NCBI GenBank assembly: GCA_003605175.1
Contig: QWDA01000005.1
Span: 1-64,000 of the forward strand
Source: Paracoccaceae bacterium
GTDB lineage: Bacteria > Pseudomonadota > Alphaproteobacteria > Rhodobacterales > Rhodobacteraceae
Reading direction: 5' to 3'
Length of the DNA: 64,000 nucleotides
Shown one piece after another: positions 34,703 to 44,445 of this stretch. How positions within the stretch are numbered: position 1 is the stretch's first letter; each line of letters begins with the position of its first letter. The notes beneath the pieces are model-generated. The model was not told where the DNA came from. It did not search any database and saw nothing but the letters and a program-made list of their open reading frames with translations. The translations under genes were made by a program, and so were the position numbers.

Positions 34703-36719
34703 GGTCTTGGTCCAGGCGCAGCGCCGTGGCGATGATCTTGTCGGTGCTGACGAGGCTGAGGCTTTCGAGCTGCCGGTCAGAGGGGATCGGCACCGGATCG
34801 GCGCCGAGCGTGGCGTAGCGGCAGGCGCGGTTGCGCTGCAGGAGCTGGCAGACGACGCCGTCGGACCAGCCGAAGCCCTCGGAGCCCTCCTCGGCGACGA
34901 TCACGTGGTCGACGCGCCGGATGAGCCGCTCGATATGGGCGACCGGTACCGGTGAGAGGAGCTGCGGCGCGATCAGGATCGGCACCCGGTCCGTCTCGCG
35001 GAAGATCCGCTCGAAATCGTCGGCGACGAGGCGGGCGAGGAAGCCGTAGGTGACGATGGCGAGCGTGGGCCTGCCGCCAACGGGCGAGAGCGCGAGGGTG
35101 CCGAGATCGCCACCGATCTTTTCGAGGAGCAGGTTCTCGGGCGGCTGGTAGAGCGGGTTGCCGTAATCGGTCTTGTTCTCGATCACCACCCTCGGACAGG
35201 TCTGCGCCTCGAGCCCGGCGATCAGCGGCGTCGGGTCGCAGAGCGAGGTGGGCGCGGCGACCAGCAGGTTGTCGAGGCCGAGGAGCAGCTTCTCGATGCT
35301 TTGCGAGTGCGTCGGGCCGTAGCCGCGGCGGGCGCCCATCGGCGTGCGGATCGTGACGGGGCAATCGGTCTGCTTGCCGTACATGTGGTGGAATTTCGAG
35401 GCGTTGTTCAGGATCTGGTCCATCGCGTTGACGATGAAGTCGCCGAACATGATTTCGGCATAGGCGCTGAAGCCCGAGACCGCGAAGCCGATGGCGAGCC
35501 CGACGAGGCCGGCTTCGCTGATCGAGGTGGAGAAGACCTGGTCGGGGCGGAGGTCCTGGAAGCCCCTGGTGACCTTGAACGCGCCGCCATAGGGGTCGGC
35601 GATGTCCTCGCCGATGAAGATGCCGGTTTTTTCCAACAATATCGACTTGTAGGCCTCATTGAGCACCTTGACGAAAATGCCGCCCGGATTCTCTACCGGC
35701 ACGGTCCTGGCGCTGGTCGCGCGCGGGAGCTGGTCGGTGCGGTATTCGGCGTAATCGTAAAGCTCCTTGTTGAGGAGCCTTTCCTCGGAATAGTCGTCGA
35801 TCTCATTTGCAATTGCCGCGAATGCGCCGGTGAATTCGGAATCGTTTGCGAGCCGGTTCAGGAGATCGAGGGATTCGTATTTCTCGACCTCGGATCTTTC
35901 GCGGTCGTCGTCGCCCTTGGAATGGGCGAGGAGGCGGTAGGTGTCGATCCTGAGGAAGGCCGGGCGGCGGGTGTCGCGGACATGGGCGACGGCCTTGCCG
36001 CAGGTTTCCAGAAGGTCGGTGAGGTTCCAGGTGTCGGTCTCGAAACATTCCAGCCCGAAGGCCTCGGCGCGGCCGCGGATCGAACCGGAAACGGCGTGGG
36101 CCTGGGGCGTGGTCTGGCTGTAGTAGTTATTCTCGAGCACGATCAGATGCGGCGAACCGAAGATAGAGGAGAGGTTCATCGTCTCGTAGGTGATGCCCTC
36201 GCCAAGCGTGCCTTCGCCGATGAAAGACACGGCGATATTGGGCTGTCCACGCTTGTTCATCGCGAGACCCATGCCCGAGGCGACCGGCAGGAGCGAGCCC
36301 TGGGTGCCGTTCGAGATGAAGCCGGGGGCGAAGAGGTGCTGGCTCGAGCCGATGCCCTTGGAGATTCCGGTCTTCATGCCGAGAAGTTCGTCGATCAGGC
36401 CCTGCCAGTTGCCGGTCCTGGCGATGAAATGGCCGTGGCAGCGATGGTTCGAGGTGATCCAGTCGCCGGGCTGGAGATGTTTCGCGAGCGCGACGCCGGT
36501 CAGTTCCTGACCGACGCAGGTATGCACCGTGCCGCTGATCTTGGAGCGGGAAAACAATTCGAGGAATTTCGTTTCGACCTTGCGAATTCGGTAGGCCGTC
36601 AGAATTTCGTCCCTGAATTGCGAATGGTCGACATTTTCGCCCGCGCCGGTCTGGGCGGTCTGGTGCAGAATATCTATCAGCTCAATCTGGCTCTGCATCA
36701 CTGGTACATTGTTATCCAT
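34695..36719 (-). CDS. Fused alpha/beta E1 component of a 2-oxoacid dehydrogenase (674 aa)
   Basis: The thiamine-diphosphate E1 decarboxylates a 2-oxoacid and passes the acyl group to lipoyl E2. The first half (about 40-330) is the alpha subunit: YRIRKVETKFLELFSRSKIS, SNHRCHGHFIARTG and the TPP-binding region SFIGEGTLGEG to LENNYYSQT (GEG 168-170, NN 197-198). The second half (from about 340) is the beta subunit: GIFIGEDIADPYGGAFKVT, STSISEAGLVGLAIGFA, MDQILNNASKFHHMYG and VTIRTPMGARRGYGPTHSQ. Fusion of both in one chain is less common than separate genes. No E3 gene accompanies it. An ATG at residue 8 is an alternative start. It follows the GbpR-like gene on the same strand. Confidence 0.85.
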   Translation of the reverse strand: MDNNVPVMQSQIELIDILHQTAQTGAGENVDHSQFRDEILTAYRIRKVETKFLELFSRSKISGTVHTCVGQELTGVALAKHLQPGDWITSNHRCHGHFIARTGNWQGLIDELLGMKTGISKGIGSSQHLFAPGFISNGTQGSLLPVASGMGLAMNKRGQPNIAVSFIGEGTLGEGITYETMNLSSIFGSPHLIVLENNYYSQTTPQAHAVSGSIRGRAEAFGLECFETDTWNLTDLLETCGKAVAHVRDTRRPAFLRIDTYRLLAHSKGDDDRERSEVEKYESLDLLNRLANDSEFTGAFAAIANEIDDYSEERLLNKELYDYAEYRTDQLPRATSARTVPVENPGGIFVKVLNEAYKSILLEKTGIFIGEDIADPYGGAFKVTRGFQDLRPDQVFSTSISEAGLVGLAIGFAVSGFSAYAEIMFGDFIVNAMDQILNNASKFHHMYGKQTDCPVTIRTPMGARRGYGPTHSQSIEKLLLGLDNLLVAAPTSLCDPTPLIAGLEAQTCPRVVIENKTDYGNPLYQPPENLLLEKIGGDLGTLALSPVGGRPTLAIVTYGFLARLVADDFERIFRETDRVPILIAPQLLSPVPVAHIERLIRRVDHVIVAEEGSEGFGWSDGVVCQLLQRNRACRYATLGADPVPIPSDRQLESLSLVSTDKIIATALRLDQDHD

Positions 36720-36809
36720 TAAGCTACGGGCGCGAAGCTAGCGGCTCGCCCATGGCAGAGCAAGCTGGATCGGCTGGACTGCAAGGTTCCGAGGGGCGCG
36801 GCGCGGGGC

Positions 36810-37739
36810 CTACAAGTTCTTGAAAACTGCGTTCAAAACCCGCTCGGAGGCGCGGATCGGCTTGCCGAAGCGGTTCTGGATCACGAAGCAGGGCGAGACC
36901 GAGATGGGCTCTGCCAGGTCGAGGATGCCCAGTTTGGCGCCGATATTGCCATGGGCGAGGAGCTGGGCGACCTCGCGCGAGAGCGGCGCGATCGTGTCGG
37001 TGCTTTCCAGTAGCGTGAGCACCACGAGGAGCGATGAGGAGTTGGTGACGTTGCGCGGGGTGGGCAGGCCCTGCTCGAGGAACGCGGCTTCGAGGGCGAC
37101 GCGGATCGGCGAGCCGATTTCCTGGATCACCCATTCGAAGCCGAGCAGGTCGGCGAGCCCCATGGCGGGCCGGCTGGCGAGCGGGTGACCGGGGCGCACC
37201 ACGAGCGAGACCTGTTCGCTGCGGGCCGGGTGCATGCGGAAATCGCGGCTGTCGTAACCCGGCGGCAGGCGGGAGACGACGAAATCGAACCGCCCCTCGA
37301 CGAGGCCGCGCACCAGTTCGGTGGAGGGGCCGACCTCGACGGTGACCTCGATGTCGGGGGTTTCGGCCTTGACCTGCCGCACCGCCGGCATCAGGAGCCC
37401 GACCGCCGGGCCGGTGACCGCGCCGACGCGGACCCGCCCGGCTTCGCCGGTGGCGAGCCGCACCGCTTCGGTTTCGAGCGCGTCGAACTCCTCGAGGATC
37501 ACCTTGGCGTGCTGGGTGCAGATCGCGCCGAGCTCGGTCTGGACCATCCCCTTGGCATGGCGCGCAAAAAGCGGGCCGCCGGCCTGCGCCTCGATCTCGG
37601 CCAGGACCCGCGAGGCGGCGGGCTGCGACATGCCGGTCATCGCGGCGGCGCGCTGGAGCTGGCCGGTTTCCGCGATGCGGAGAATCAGTTGCAGATGGTT
37701 CGGTTTCAGGCGTTTTGCGAAGCTCATGGGGCGATGCAT
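36810..37739 (-). CDS. gbpR: LysR-family regulator, GbpR-like (309 aa)
   Basis: The N-terminal HTH (about 12-70) has LILRIAETGQLQRAAAMTGM and SQPAASRVLAEIEAQ. The effector domain follows (from about 95, RVRVGAVTGPAVGLLMPAV). The protein is divergent from a chvE-gguA-gguB operon exactly as gbpR is in Agrobacterium, where GbpR controls sugar uptake in response to arabinose, galactose and fucose. That synteny supports the name. Its stop lies 90 bases upstream of the E1 gene on the same strand, so readthrough into the E1/E2/AcpS operon is possible. Confidence 0.82.
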   Translation of the reverse strand: MHRPMSFAKRLKPNHLQLILRIAETGQLQRAAAMTGMSQPAASRVLAEIEAQAGGPLFARHAKGMVQTELGAICTQHAKVILEEFDALETEAVRLATGEAGRVRVGAVTGPAVGLLMPAVRQVKAETPDIEVTVEVGPSTELVRGLVEGRFDFVVSRLPPGYDSRDFRMHPARSEQVSLVVRPGHPLASRPAMGLADLLGFEWVIQEIGSPIRVALEAAFLEQGLPTPRNVTNSSSLLVVLTLLESTDTIAPLSREVAQLLAHGNIGAKLGILDLAEPISVSPCFVIQNRFGKPIRASERVLNAVFKNL

Positions 37740-37878
37740 ACCATATTTGACATGAACGTCGCCAAAAAACCGAATTGCTCGTTATGCGGATCGCCGGATA
37801 CTTGCCCGGGCGGGTTCACGAGGGCCTGCAGGGAGAAAGCGCGGCATCGAAGCTCGCGCATCCAAGTGGAGGAATATC
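37740..37878. promoter_or_regulatory. Divergent gbpR/chvE promoter region
   Basis: This 139-base gap separates the regulator from its likely target. A TTGACA hexamer is at 37747-37752; 17 bases on I find no good -10. The AT-rich start (CATACCATATTTGACATG) is a plausible site for the LysR protein. chvE has a strong GGAGG at 37868-37872, six bases before its ATG. Confidence 0.4.
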
Positions 37879-38931
37879 ATGGAATTCAAGACGATCCTGG
37901 CTTCGGCCGGTGCCGCGCTGCTGCTTGCGACGGGCGCCTATGCCGACACCATCGGCATCGCCATGCCGACGAAATCGTCGGCGCGCTGGATCTCGGACGG
38001 CAACTCGATGGTCGAGCAGTTCAAGGCGGCGGGCTATGACACCGACCTGCAATATGCCGAGGACGATATCCCGAACCAGCTCGCCCAGATCGAGAACATG
38101 ATCACCAAGGGCGTGGATGTGCTGGTGATCGCGGCGATCGACGGCACCACGCTGTCGAACGCACTGGAGAACGCCGCCGCCTCGGGCATCAAGGTGATCG
38201 CTTATGACCGGCTGATCCGTGACAGCGAGAATGTCGACTATTACGCCACCTTCGACAACTTCAAGGTCGGCGTGCAGCAGGCGAGCACGCTGGTCGAGGG
38301 TCTGGAGGAGCGGTTCCCGGACGTGAAGCCCTGGAACGTGGAGCTGTTCGGCGGCTCGCCCGACGACAACAACGCCTATTTCTTCTACGATGGCGCGATG
38401 AGCGTCCTGCAGCCGATGATCGACTCGGGCGACATCGCCATCGTGTCGGGCCAGACGGGCATGGACACCGTGGGCACGCTGCGCTGGGACGGTTCGGTCG
38501 CGCAGGCGCGGATGGATAACCTCCTTTCGGCGAACTACACCGACAAGCAGGTGCACGGCGTGTTGTCGCCCTATGACGGGCTGTCGATCGGGATCCTGTC
38601 GTCGCTCAAGGGCGTGGGCTACGGTTCGGGCGATCTGAAGATGCCGATCGTGACCGGCCAGGACGCCGAGGTGCCCTCGGTCAAGTCGATGCTCGCCGGC
38701 GAGCAGTATTCGACGATCTTCAAGGACACCCGGTCGCTTGCCGGCGTGACCGTGAGCATGGTGGACGCACTCCTGAAGGGCGGCGAGCCGGAGATCAACG
38801 ACACCTCGACCTACGACAACGGCGTGAAGATCGTGCCGTCGTACCTGCTCGAGCCGCTTCCGGTGACCGTGAAGAACTGGGAAGAGCGGCTGATCGACAC
38901 CGGCTACTACAAGATGGACCAGATCAAGTGA
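37879..38931 (+). CDS. chvE: Periplasmic multiple-sugar-binding protein (350 aa)
   Basis: ChvE binds monosaccharides such as arabinose, galactose and glucose in the periplasm and delivers them to GguAB. A signal peptide of about 22 residues ends at TGAYA. The mature protein starts [19 protein letters not shown] and continues with the type I sugar-binding fold: [37 protein letters not shown] and [19 protein letters not shown], in close agreement with ChvE. Translation starts at a well-placed ATG. A hairpin follows the stop, before gguA. The flanking genes show it serves an oxidative sugar pathway. Confidence 0.94.
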   Translation: MEFKTILASAGAALLLATGAYADTIGIAMPTKSSARWISDGNSMVEQFKAAGYDTDLQYAEDDIPNQLAQIENMITKGVDVLVIAAIDGTTLSNALENAAASGIKVIAYDRLIRDSENVDYYATFDNFKVGVQQASTLVEGLEERFPDVKPWNVELFGGSPDDNNAYFFYDGAMSVLQPMIDSGDIAIVSGQTGMDTVGTLRWDGSVAQARMDNLLSANYTDKQVHGVLSPYDGLSIGILSSLKGVGYGSGDLKMPIVTGQDAEVPSVKSMLAGEQYSTIFKDTRSLAGVTVSMVDALLKGGEPEINDTSTYDNGVKIVPSYLLEPLPVTVKNWEERLIDTGYYKMDQIK

Positions 38932-38947
38932 TCTGAGGTCTCCTCCG

Positions 38948-38977
38948 GATCCGTCCGGGCTCCGGCCCGGGCGGATC
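38948..38977 (+). terminator. Intercistronic hairpin between chvE and gguA
   Basis: A 13-bp stem (38948-38960 with 38965-38977, one G-U pair) encloses a TCCG loop just after the chvE stop. Only TT follows, so full termination is unlikely. Such hairpins after binding-protein genes usually stabilise the upstream mRNA or reduce readthrough, so the binding protein is made in excess over the membrane parts. Confidence 0.6.
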
Positions 38978-38996
38978 TTGGATGACGGGGTGTGCC

Positions 38997-40517
38997 ATGA
39001 CCGCGCTTCTGGAAATGCGTTCCATTACAAAGACCTTTCCGGGCGTCAAGGCGCTCGACGAGGTCAACCTGACCGTCCGCGAAGGCGAGATCCATGCGCT
39101 GGTGGGTGAGAACGGTGCAGGGAAATCGACCCTTATGAAGGTGCTTTCGGGGGTCTACCCGGCCGGAAGCTACGAGGGCGAGATCCATTACGACGGCGCG
39201 CTGGCCGAGTTCCGGGACATCTCGGACAGCGAGCGGCGCGGGATCATCATCATTCACCAGGAGCTGGCGCTGGTGCCGCTCCTGTCGATCGCCGAGAACC
39301 TGTTTCTGGGCAACGAACAAGCGACGCGGGGCGTCATCGACTGGCAGGCCACGTTCCGGCGCACCGAGGAACTGTTGCGCAAGGTCGGCCTGAAGGAGGC
39401 GCCAGCGACGCTGGTGGACAACCTGGGCGTCGGCAAGCAGCAGCTCGTGGAGATCGCCAAGGCGCTCTCGAAGGAAGTGCGGCTTCTGATCCTCGACGAG
39501 CCGACCGCGGCCCTGTCTGAGAGCGACAGCCAGGCGCTCCTGAACCTGATCCTTGAACTGAAGGCGCAGGGCGTGACCAGCATCATCATCAGCCACAAGC
39601 TGAATGAGGTGCGCCGCGTGGCGGATACGGTGACGGTCATTCGCGACGGCACAACGATCTCGACGCTGGATGCGCGGGTCGAGAAGATCACCGAGGACCG
39701 GATCGTGCGCGACATGGTGGGCCGCGACATCGCGCATCGCTATCCCGAGCGGGAACGGCGCGCGGGCGACGTGCTGTTCGAGGTGGGGGGCTGGAACGTC
39801 TGGCACCCGACCCATGCCGAGCGGCAGGTGATCAGGGATGTGAACTTCCACGTTCGCGCGGGCGAGGTGGTGGGGATCGCCGGTCTGATGGGCTCGGGGC
39901 GGACCGAGCTGGCGATGAGCCTGTTCGGGCGCTCCTACGGGCGGAACATCTCGGGCCAGGTCGCAATCCGGGGCGTGCCGGCGGATCTGTCCAGCGTGGA
40001 CAGGGCCATCGCGGCGGGGCTCGCCTACGTGACCGAGGACAGAAAGAGCCTGGGCCTGGTTCTCGAGGAGACGATCCAGCGCAACATCACGCTGGCGAAC
40101 CTGGCCGAAGTCTCGGCCGGCGGGGTGTTGAACGAGAACGAGGAGACCAAGGTTTCCGAGCGTTACCGGCGCGCAATGAACATCCGCACGCCGAGCGTGT
40201 TCCAGAGGGTGATGAACCTTTCGGGCGGGAACCAGCAGAAGGTGGTCCTGTCGAAATGGCTGTTCACCGGCCCGGAGATCCTGATCCTCGACGAGCCCAC
40301 GCGCGGCATCGACGTGGGGGCGAAGTTCGAGATCTACGGGATCATCAACGAGCTCTCGGCGGAGGGGAAGGGCGTGGTCATGATCTCGTCGGAGATGCCC
40401 GAGCTTCTGGGCATGTGCGACCGGATCTACATCATGAACGAAGGGGCGTTCGTCGGTGAGCTCACCGCCGAAGAGGCCAGCCAGGAGCGCATCATGTCGC
40501 TCATCGTGACGGAATAG
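38997..40517 (+). CDS. gguA: Sugar ABC transporter ATPase, two ABC domains (506 aa)
   Basis: This is the ATP-binding protein of the ChvE system. The first ABC domain has Walker [17 protein letters not shown], Walker [12 protein letters not shown] and the [15 protein letters not shown] signature. The second domain has a degenerate Walker A ([10 protein letters not shown]), the [15 protein letters not shown] signature and [19 protein letters not shown], as in XylG/MglA/GguA proteins. I choose the ATG at 38997, with GGGG six bases upstream, rather than the ATG at 38982. gguB starts ten bases after the stop. Confidence 0.93.
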   Translation: MTALLEMRSITKTFPGVKALDEVNLTVREGEIHALVGENGAGKSTLMKVLSGVYPAGSYEGEIHYDGALAEFRDISDSERRGIIIIHQELALVPLLSIAENLFLGNEQATRGVIDWQATFRRTEELLRKVGLKEAPATLVDNLGVGKQQLVEIAKALSKEVRLLILDEPTAALSESDSQALLNLILELKAQGVTSIIISHKLNEVRRVADTVTVIRDGTTISTLDARVEKITEDRIVRDMVGRDIAHRYPERERRAGDVLFEVGGWNVWHPTHAERQVIRDVNFHVRAGEVVGIAGLMGSGRTELAMSLFGRSYGRNISGQVAIRGVPADLSSVDRAIAAGLAYVTEDRKSLGLVLEETIQRNITLANLAEVSAGGVLNENEETKVSERYRRAMNIRTPSVFQRVMNLSGGNQQKVVLSKWLFTGPEILILDEPTRGIDVGAKFEIYGIINELSAEGKGVVMISSEMPELLGMCDRIYIMNEGAFVGELTAEEASQERIMSLIVTE

Positions 40518-40526
40518 GAGGGCAGG

Positions 40527-41762
40527 ATGGCTGTAGCCGAAACGACGGGTGCCGAGGTCGAGACCAGGAACATCGGCGAATACCTGATGAGCCACCTGCG
40601 CGAGTACGGGCTCCTCTTCGCGCTGATCGTGATCATGGTGTTCTTCCAGGTGGTCACGGACGGAACGCTGCTCCGGCCGGTGAACATCACCAACCTGCTT
40701 TTGCAGAACAGCTATATCATCATCATGGCGCTCGGCATGCTGATCGTCATCGTGTCGGGCAATATCGACCTTTCGGTCGGCTCGGTGATGGGGTTCATCG
40801 GCGCGCTGGCGGCGGTGATGATCGTCGAGATGGGGGTTTCGACCTATCTCACGATGCTGGTCTGCCTGGCCGTGGGCGGGGTGATCGGGGCGGCGCAGGG
40901 ATACTGGGTAGCCTATTGGAAGATCCCCTCCTTCATCGTGACGCTCGCCGGGATGCTGGTGTTCCGGGGGCTGTCGCTCTGGCTTCTTGAGGGGCAGTCG
41001 GTGGGGCCGTTCCCGAAGGAATTCCAGCTGATCGCCAACGGCTATGTGCCGGATATCTTCCCCGCCTGGATCGGCGAGGCGCTGGCGCCGATCTTCGATG
41101 CGCGTAAGGTCAACGTGCTGGCGCTGGTGACCGGGTTCGTCGCCGCTGGCTTCGTGGTCTGGTCGGGGCTGCGGAAGCGGGCGCGCGACCGGGCCTACGG
41201 GATCGTCGGCGAGCCGCGGAGCTTCTTCGTCGCGCGGAACGTGATCGTCGGCGCGGCGCTGATCTTCATCATGTACAAGCTCTCGACCTTCCGGGGGCTG
41301 CCGAACGTGCTGATCACCATGGGCGTCTTGACGGTGATCTACGCCTTCATCACAGAGAAGACGACCATCGGGCGGCGGGTCTACGCGCTGGGCGGCAACG
41401 CCAAGGCGGCGAAGCTTTCCGGGATCCGGACCGAGCGGCTGACCTTCCTCTCCTTCGTGAACATGGGGGTTCTGGCGGCGGCGGCCGGGATGGTCTTTGC
41501 CGCGCGGCTGAACACGGCGCAGCCGAAGGCGGGCTTCGCGCTCGAGCTCGACGTGATCGCGGCGGTGTTCATCGGCGGCGCGTCGATGTCGGGCGGTGTC
41601 GGCAAGATCGTCGGCGCGGTGGTGGGCGCGTTCCTGATGGGCGTGTTGAACAACGGCATGTCGATCATGGGCATCGGCATCGACTACCAGCAGATGATCA
41701 AGGGTCTGGTGCTGCTCGCCGCGGTGATCTTCGACGTCTACAACAAGGGAAAGCAGGGCTGA
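40527..41762 (+). CDS. gguB: Sugar ABC transporter permease (411 aa)
   Basis: The inner-membrane permease of the ChvE importer has about ten predicted helices. NSYIIIMALGMLIVIVSGNI precedes DLSVGSVMGFIGALAAVM, the conserved loop of this permease family. IPSFIVTLAGMLVFRGLSLW and VYALGGNAKAAKLSGIRTER are further signatures, and the protein ends with NNGMSIMGIGIDYQQMIKGL. The length of about 410 residues suits GguB/XylH. It lies between gguA and the dehydratase gene, three bases before the latter. Confidence 0.93.
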   Translation: MAVAETTGAEVETRNIGEYLMSHLREYGLLFALIVIMVFFQVVTDGTLLRPVNITNLLLQNSYIIIMALGMLIVIVSGNIDLSVGSVMGFIGALAAVMIVEMGVSTYLTMLVCLAVGGVIGAAQGYWVAYWKIPSFIVTLAGMLVFRGLSLWLLEGQSVGPFPKEFQLIANGYVPDIFPAWIGEALAPIFDARKVNVLALVTGFVAAGFVVWSGLRKRARDRAYGIVGEPRSFFVARNVIVGAALIFIMYKLSTFRGLPNVLITMGVLTVIYAFITEKTTIGRRVYALGGNAKAAKLSGIRTERLTFLSFVNMGVLAAAAGMVFAARLNTAQPKAGFALELDVIAAVFIGGASMSGGVGKIVGAVVGAFLMGVLNNGMSIMGIGIDYQQMIKGLVLLAAVIFDVYNKGKQG

Positions 41763-41765
41763 ACG

Positions 41766-43508
41766 ATGGCTTTCGAACCGGCCCCCTGGCCCCGGAGGCT
41801 GCGCAGCCAGGAATGGTATGGCGGCACCTCGCGCGACACGATCTATCATCGTGGCTGGCTGAAGAACCAGGGCTATCCGCATGACCTGTTCGACGGGCGC
41901 CCGATCATCGGGATCCTGAACACCTGGTCCGACCTGACGCCCTGCAACGGGCATCTGCGCGAACTGGCCGAGAAGGTGAAGGCGGGGGTCTGGGAGGCGG
42001 GCGGCTTTCCGGTGGAAGTGCCGGTCTTCAGCGCGTCGGAGAACACGTTCCGGCCGACGGCGATGATGTTCCGCAACCTCGCGGCGCTCTCGATCGAGGA
42101 GCAGATGCGCGGGCAGCCCATCGACGGGGCGGTGCTCCTGGTGGGCTGCGACAAGACCACGCCGTCCTTGCTGATGGCGGCGGCCTCGACCGACCTGCCG
42201 TCGATCGTGGTGACCGGCGGGCCAATGCTGAACGGCTGGTTCCGGGGCGAGCGGGTCGGCTCGGGCACGCATCTGTGGAAATACTCCGAGGCCGTGAAGG
42301 CGGGGCAGTTCACGCAGGAGGAGTTTCTCGAGGCCGAGCAGTCGATGAGCCGGTCCTCGGGGACATGCAACACGATGGGCACAGCGAGCACCATGGCCTC
42401 GATGGCCGAGGCGCTGGGCATGGCGCTCTCGGGCAACGCGGCGATCCCGGCGGTGGACAGCCGGCGGCGGGTGATGGCGCAGATGTCGGGCCGGCGCATC
42501 GTGCAGATGGTGAAGGACGACCTGAAGCCGTCGGACATCCTGACGAAACAGGCCTTCGAGAACGCGATCCGCACCAATGGCGCCATCGGCGGCTCGACCA
42601 ATGCGGTCATCCATTTGCTGGCCGTCGCGGGCCGCGTCGGCGTGGATCTGACGCTGGACGACTGGGACCGCTGCGGCCGCGACGTGGCGACCATCGTGAA
42701 CCTGATGCCCTCGGGCGAGTTCCTGATGGAGGAGTTCTTCTACGCGGGCGGCTTGCCGGTGGTGCTGAAGCGGCTGGGCGAGGGCGGGCAGCTCCACAAG
42801 GACGCGCTGACGGTCTCGGGCCAGACGATCTGGGACGAGGTGAAGGACGTCGCCAACTGGAACGAAGAGGTGATCCTGCCGCTCGACCGGGCGCTGACGG
42901 CGCAGGGCGGGATCGCGGTGCTGAAGGGCAACCTCGCGCCGAAGGGGGCGGTTCTGAAGCCCTCGGCGGCCTCGCCCGGGCTGTTGAAGCACCGGGGCCG
43001 GGCGGTCGTGTTCGAGGATATCGACGATTACAAGGCGCGGATCGGCGACGAGGCGCTCGACGTGGACGAGACCTGCGTGTTGGTTCTGAAGAATTGCGGG
43101 CCGAAAGGTTATCCCGGCATGGCCGAGGTCGGCAACATGGGCCTGCCGCCGAAGGTGCTGCGGAAGGGGATCACCGACATGGTGCGGATCTCGGACGCGC
43201 GGATGTCGGGGACGGCCTATGGCACTGTGGTGCTCCACACCGCGCCCGAGGCGGCGGCGGGCGGGCCCTTGGCGGTGGTGCGCGACGGCGACATGATCGA
43301 GCTCGACGTGGCGGCACGGCGGCTGCATCTGGATGTGTCCGACGCAGAGCTGGCGGCGCGGCTGGCGGCCTGGGCGCCGTCGGTCGAGGCGCCGGCGAGC
43401 GGTTTCGCCTGGCTGCACGCGGCCCATGTGGAGGGGGCGGATACCGGCGCCGACCTCGATTTCCTCAAGGGCTGCCGCGGTTCGCCGGTCGGAAAGGATT
43501 CCCATTGA
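41766..43508 (+). CDS. IlvD/Edd-family sugar acid dehydratase, arabonate type (580 aa)
   Basis: This Fe-S dehydratase removes water from an aldonate. IIGILNTWSDLTPCNGHLREL holds the first cluster Cys, LLVGCDKTTPSLLMAA the second and SMSRSSGTCNTMGTASTMA the third. GAIGGSTNAVIHLLA and KNCGPKGYPGMAEVGNMG follow, then SDARMSGTAYGTVVLH with the catalytic Ser region. The length of 580 and the opening WYGGTSRDTIYHRGW match L-arabinonate/D-galactonate dehydratases. Its substrate here should be the aldonate formed by the next gene product. It overlaps the dehydrogenase start by four bases. Confidence 0.9.
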   Translation: MAFEPAPWPRRLRSQEWYGGTSRDTIYHRGWLKNQGYPHDLFDGRPIIGILNTWSDLTPCNGHLRELAEKVKAGVWEAGGFPVEVPVFSASENTFRPTAMMFRNLAALSIEEQMRGQPIDGAVLLVGCDKTTPSLLMAAASTDLPSIVVTGGPMLNGWFRGERVGSGTHLWKYSEAVKAGQFTQEEFLEAEQSMSRSSGTCNTMGTASTMASMAEALGMALSGNAAIPAVDSRRRVMAQMSGRRIVQMVKDDLKPSDILTKQAFENAIRTNGAIGGSTNAVIHLLAVAGRVGVDLTLDDWDRCGRDVATIVNLMPSGEFLMEEFFYAGGLPVVLKRLGEGGQLHKDALTVSGQTIWDEVKDVANWNEEVILPLDRALTAQGGIAVLKGNLAPKGAVLKPSAASPGLLKHRGRAVVFEDIDDYKARIGDEALDVDETCVLVLKNCGPKGYPGMAEVGNMGLPPKVLRKGITDMVRISDARMSGTAYGTVVLHTAPEAAAGGPLAVVRDGDMIELDVAARRLHLDVSDAELAARLAAWAPSVEAPASGFAWLHAAHVEGADTGADLDFLKGCRGSPVGKDSH

Positions 43509-44431
43509 TCGAAGTCGCCCTCGTCGGGATCGGGAAGATCGCGGTTGACCAGCATGTGCCGGCGATCTCGGCCAGCCGCGACTGGGAGCTGGCGGCCACG
43601 GTGTCGCGGCACGGCACGGTCGCGGGCGTGACGGCCTATGACGATTTCGACGAGATGCTGGCCGAGCGGCCGGACATCCGCGTGGTCTCGCTTTGCGTGC
43701 CGCCGGTGCCGCGATTTTCCTACGCGGCGCGGGCGATTGCCGCCGGCCGGCACGTGATGCTGGAGAAACCGCCGGGCGCGACGCTTTCCGAGTGCCACGC
43801 GCTGGAGGCGATGGCGCGCGAGGCGGGCGTTTCGCTCTACGCGACCTGGCATTCGCGGCAGGCGGACAAGGTGGCGACGGCGCGGGCGTGGCTCGCGGAG
43901 CGGAGTCTGCGGAAGCTCGAGATCCGCTGGCGCGAGGACGTGCGCTACTGGCATCCGGGGCAGGACTGGGTGTTCGAGGCCGGCGGGCTGGGCGTGTTCG
44001 ACCCGGGTATCAACGCGCTGTCGATCCTGACCGAGATCCTGCCGGTGCCGGTGCATCTTGCCGAGGCCGAGCTGGATTTCCCGGAGAACCGCGAGACACC
44101 GATCGCCGCGCGGGGTCGGTTCCGGCACCCGGACGGGGCCGAGATGGGCTTCGATTTCGACTGGCTGGAGCCGGGCACCCCGGTCTGGACCATCGAGGCG
44201 GAGACCGAGAGCGGCACGATGCGGCTGGAGAATGGCGGCGGGGCGCTGTGGATCGATGGCGCCGAGGCCGAAGCGCTGCCGGGCCTGTCGGGGGAATACC
44301 CGCGGCTCTACGCGCGGATGGCCGAGCTTGTCGCCTCAGGCCAGAGCGAGGTCGACTTGGCGCCGCTACGCCATGTGGCCGACGCCTTCCTTATCGGCCG
44401 GCGCCGCACCGTCGCGCCGTTTCACTGGTAA
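43505..44431 (+). CDS. Gfo/Idh/MocA sugar 1-dehydrogenase (308 aa)
   Basis: An NAD(P)-binding N-terminal domain with VALVGIGKIAVDQHVPAI is followed by VVSLCVPPVPRFSYAARAIA and HVMLEKPPGATLSE, which carries the conserved EKP lysine. The length and the WREDVRYWHPGQDWVFEAGG segment resemble L-arabinose/D-galactose 1-dehydrogenases (GalDH/AraDH). The start is a TTG overlapping the dehydratase stop (TTGA); no ATG gives the full Rossmann motif. It should oxidise the imported aldose to the lactone that becomes the dehydratase substrate. A lactonase is not in the operon, so hydrolysis may be spontaneous or encoded elsewhere. Confidence 0.85.
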   Translation: MIEVALVGIGKIAVDQHVPAISASRDWELAATVSRHGTVAGVTAYDDFDEMLAERPDIRVVSLCVPPVPRFSYAARAIAAGRHVMLEKPPGATLSECHALEAMAREAGVSLYATWHSRQADKVATARAWLAERSLRKLEIRWREDVRYWHPGQDWVFEAGGLGVFDPGINALSILTEILPVPVHLAEAELDFPENRETPIAARGRFRHPDGAEMGFDFDWLEPGTPVWTIEAETESGTMRLENGGGALWIDGAEAEALPGLSGEYPRLYARMAELVASGQSEVDLAPLRHVADAFLIGRRRTVAPFHW

Positions 44432-44445
44432 CGAGAGAGATAGCC

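Noticed and set aside
38907-43505. A 1532-codon open frame on the minus strand across the sugar operon
   Set aside because: It is antisense to five strongly supported genes (chvE end, gguA, gguB, dehydratase) and is rich in His, Arg and Asp in the pattern produced by the complementary strand of high-GC genes.
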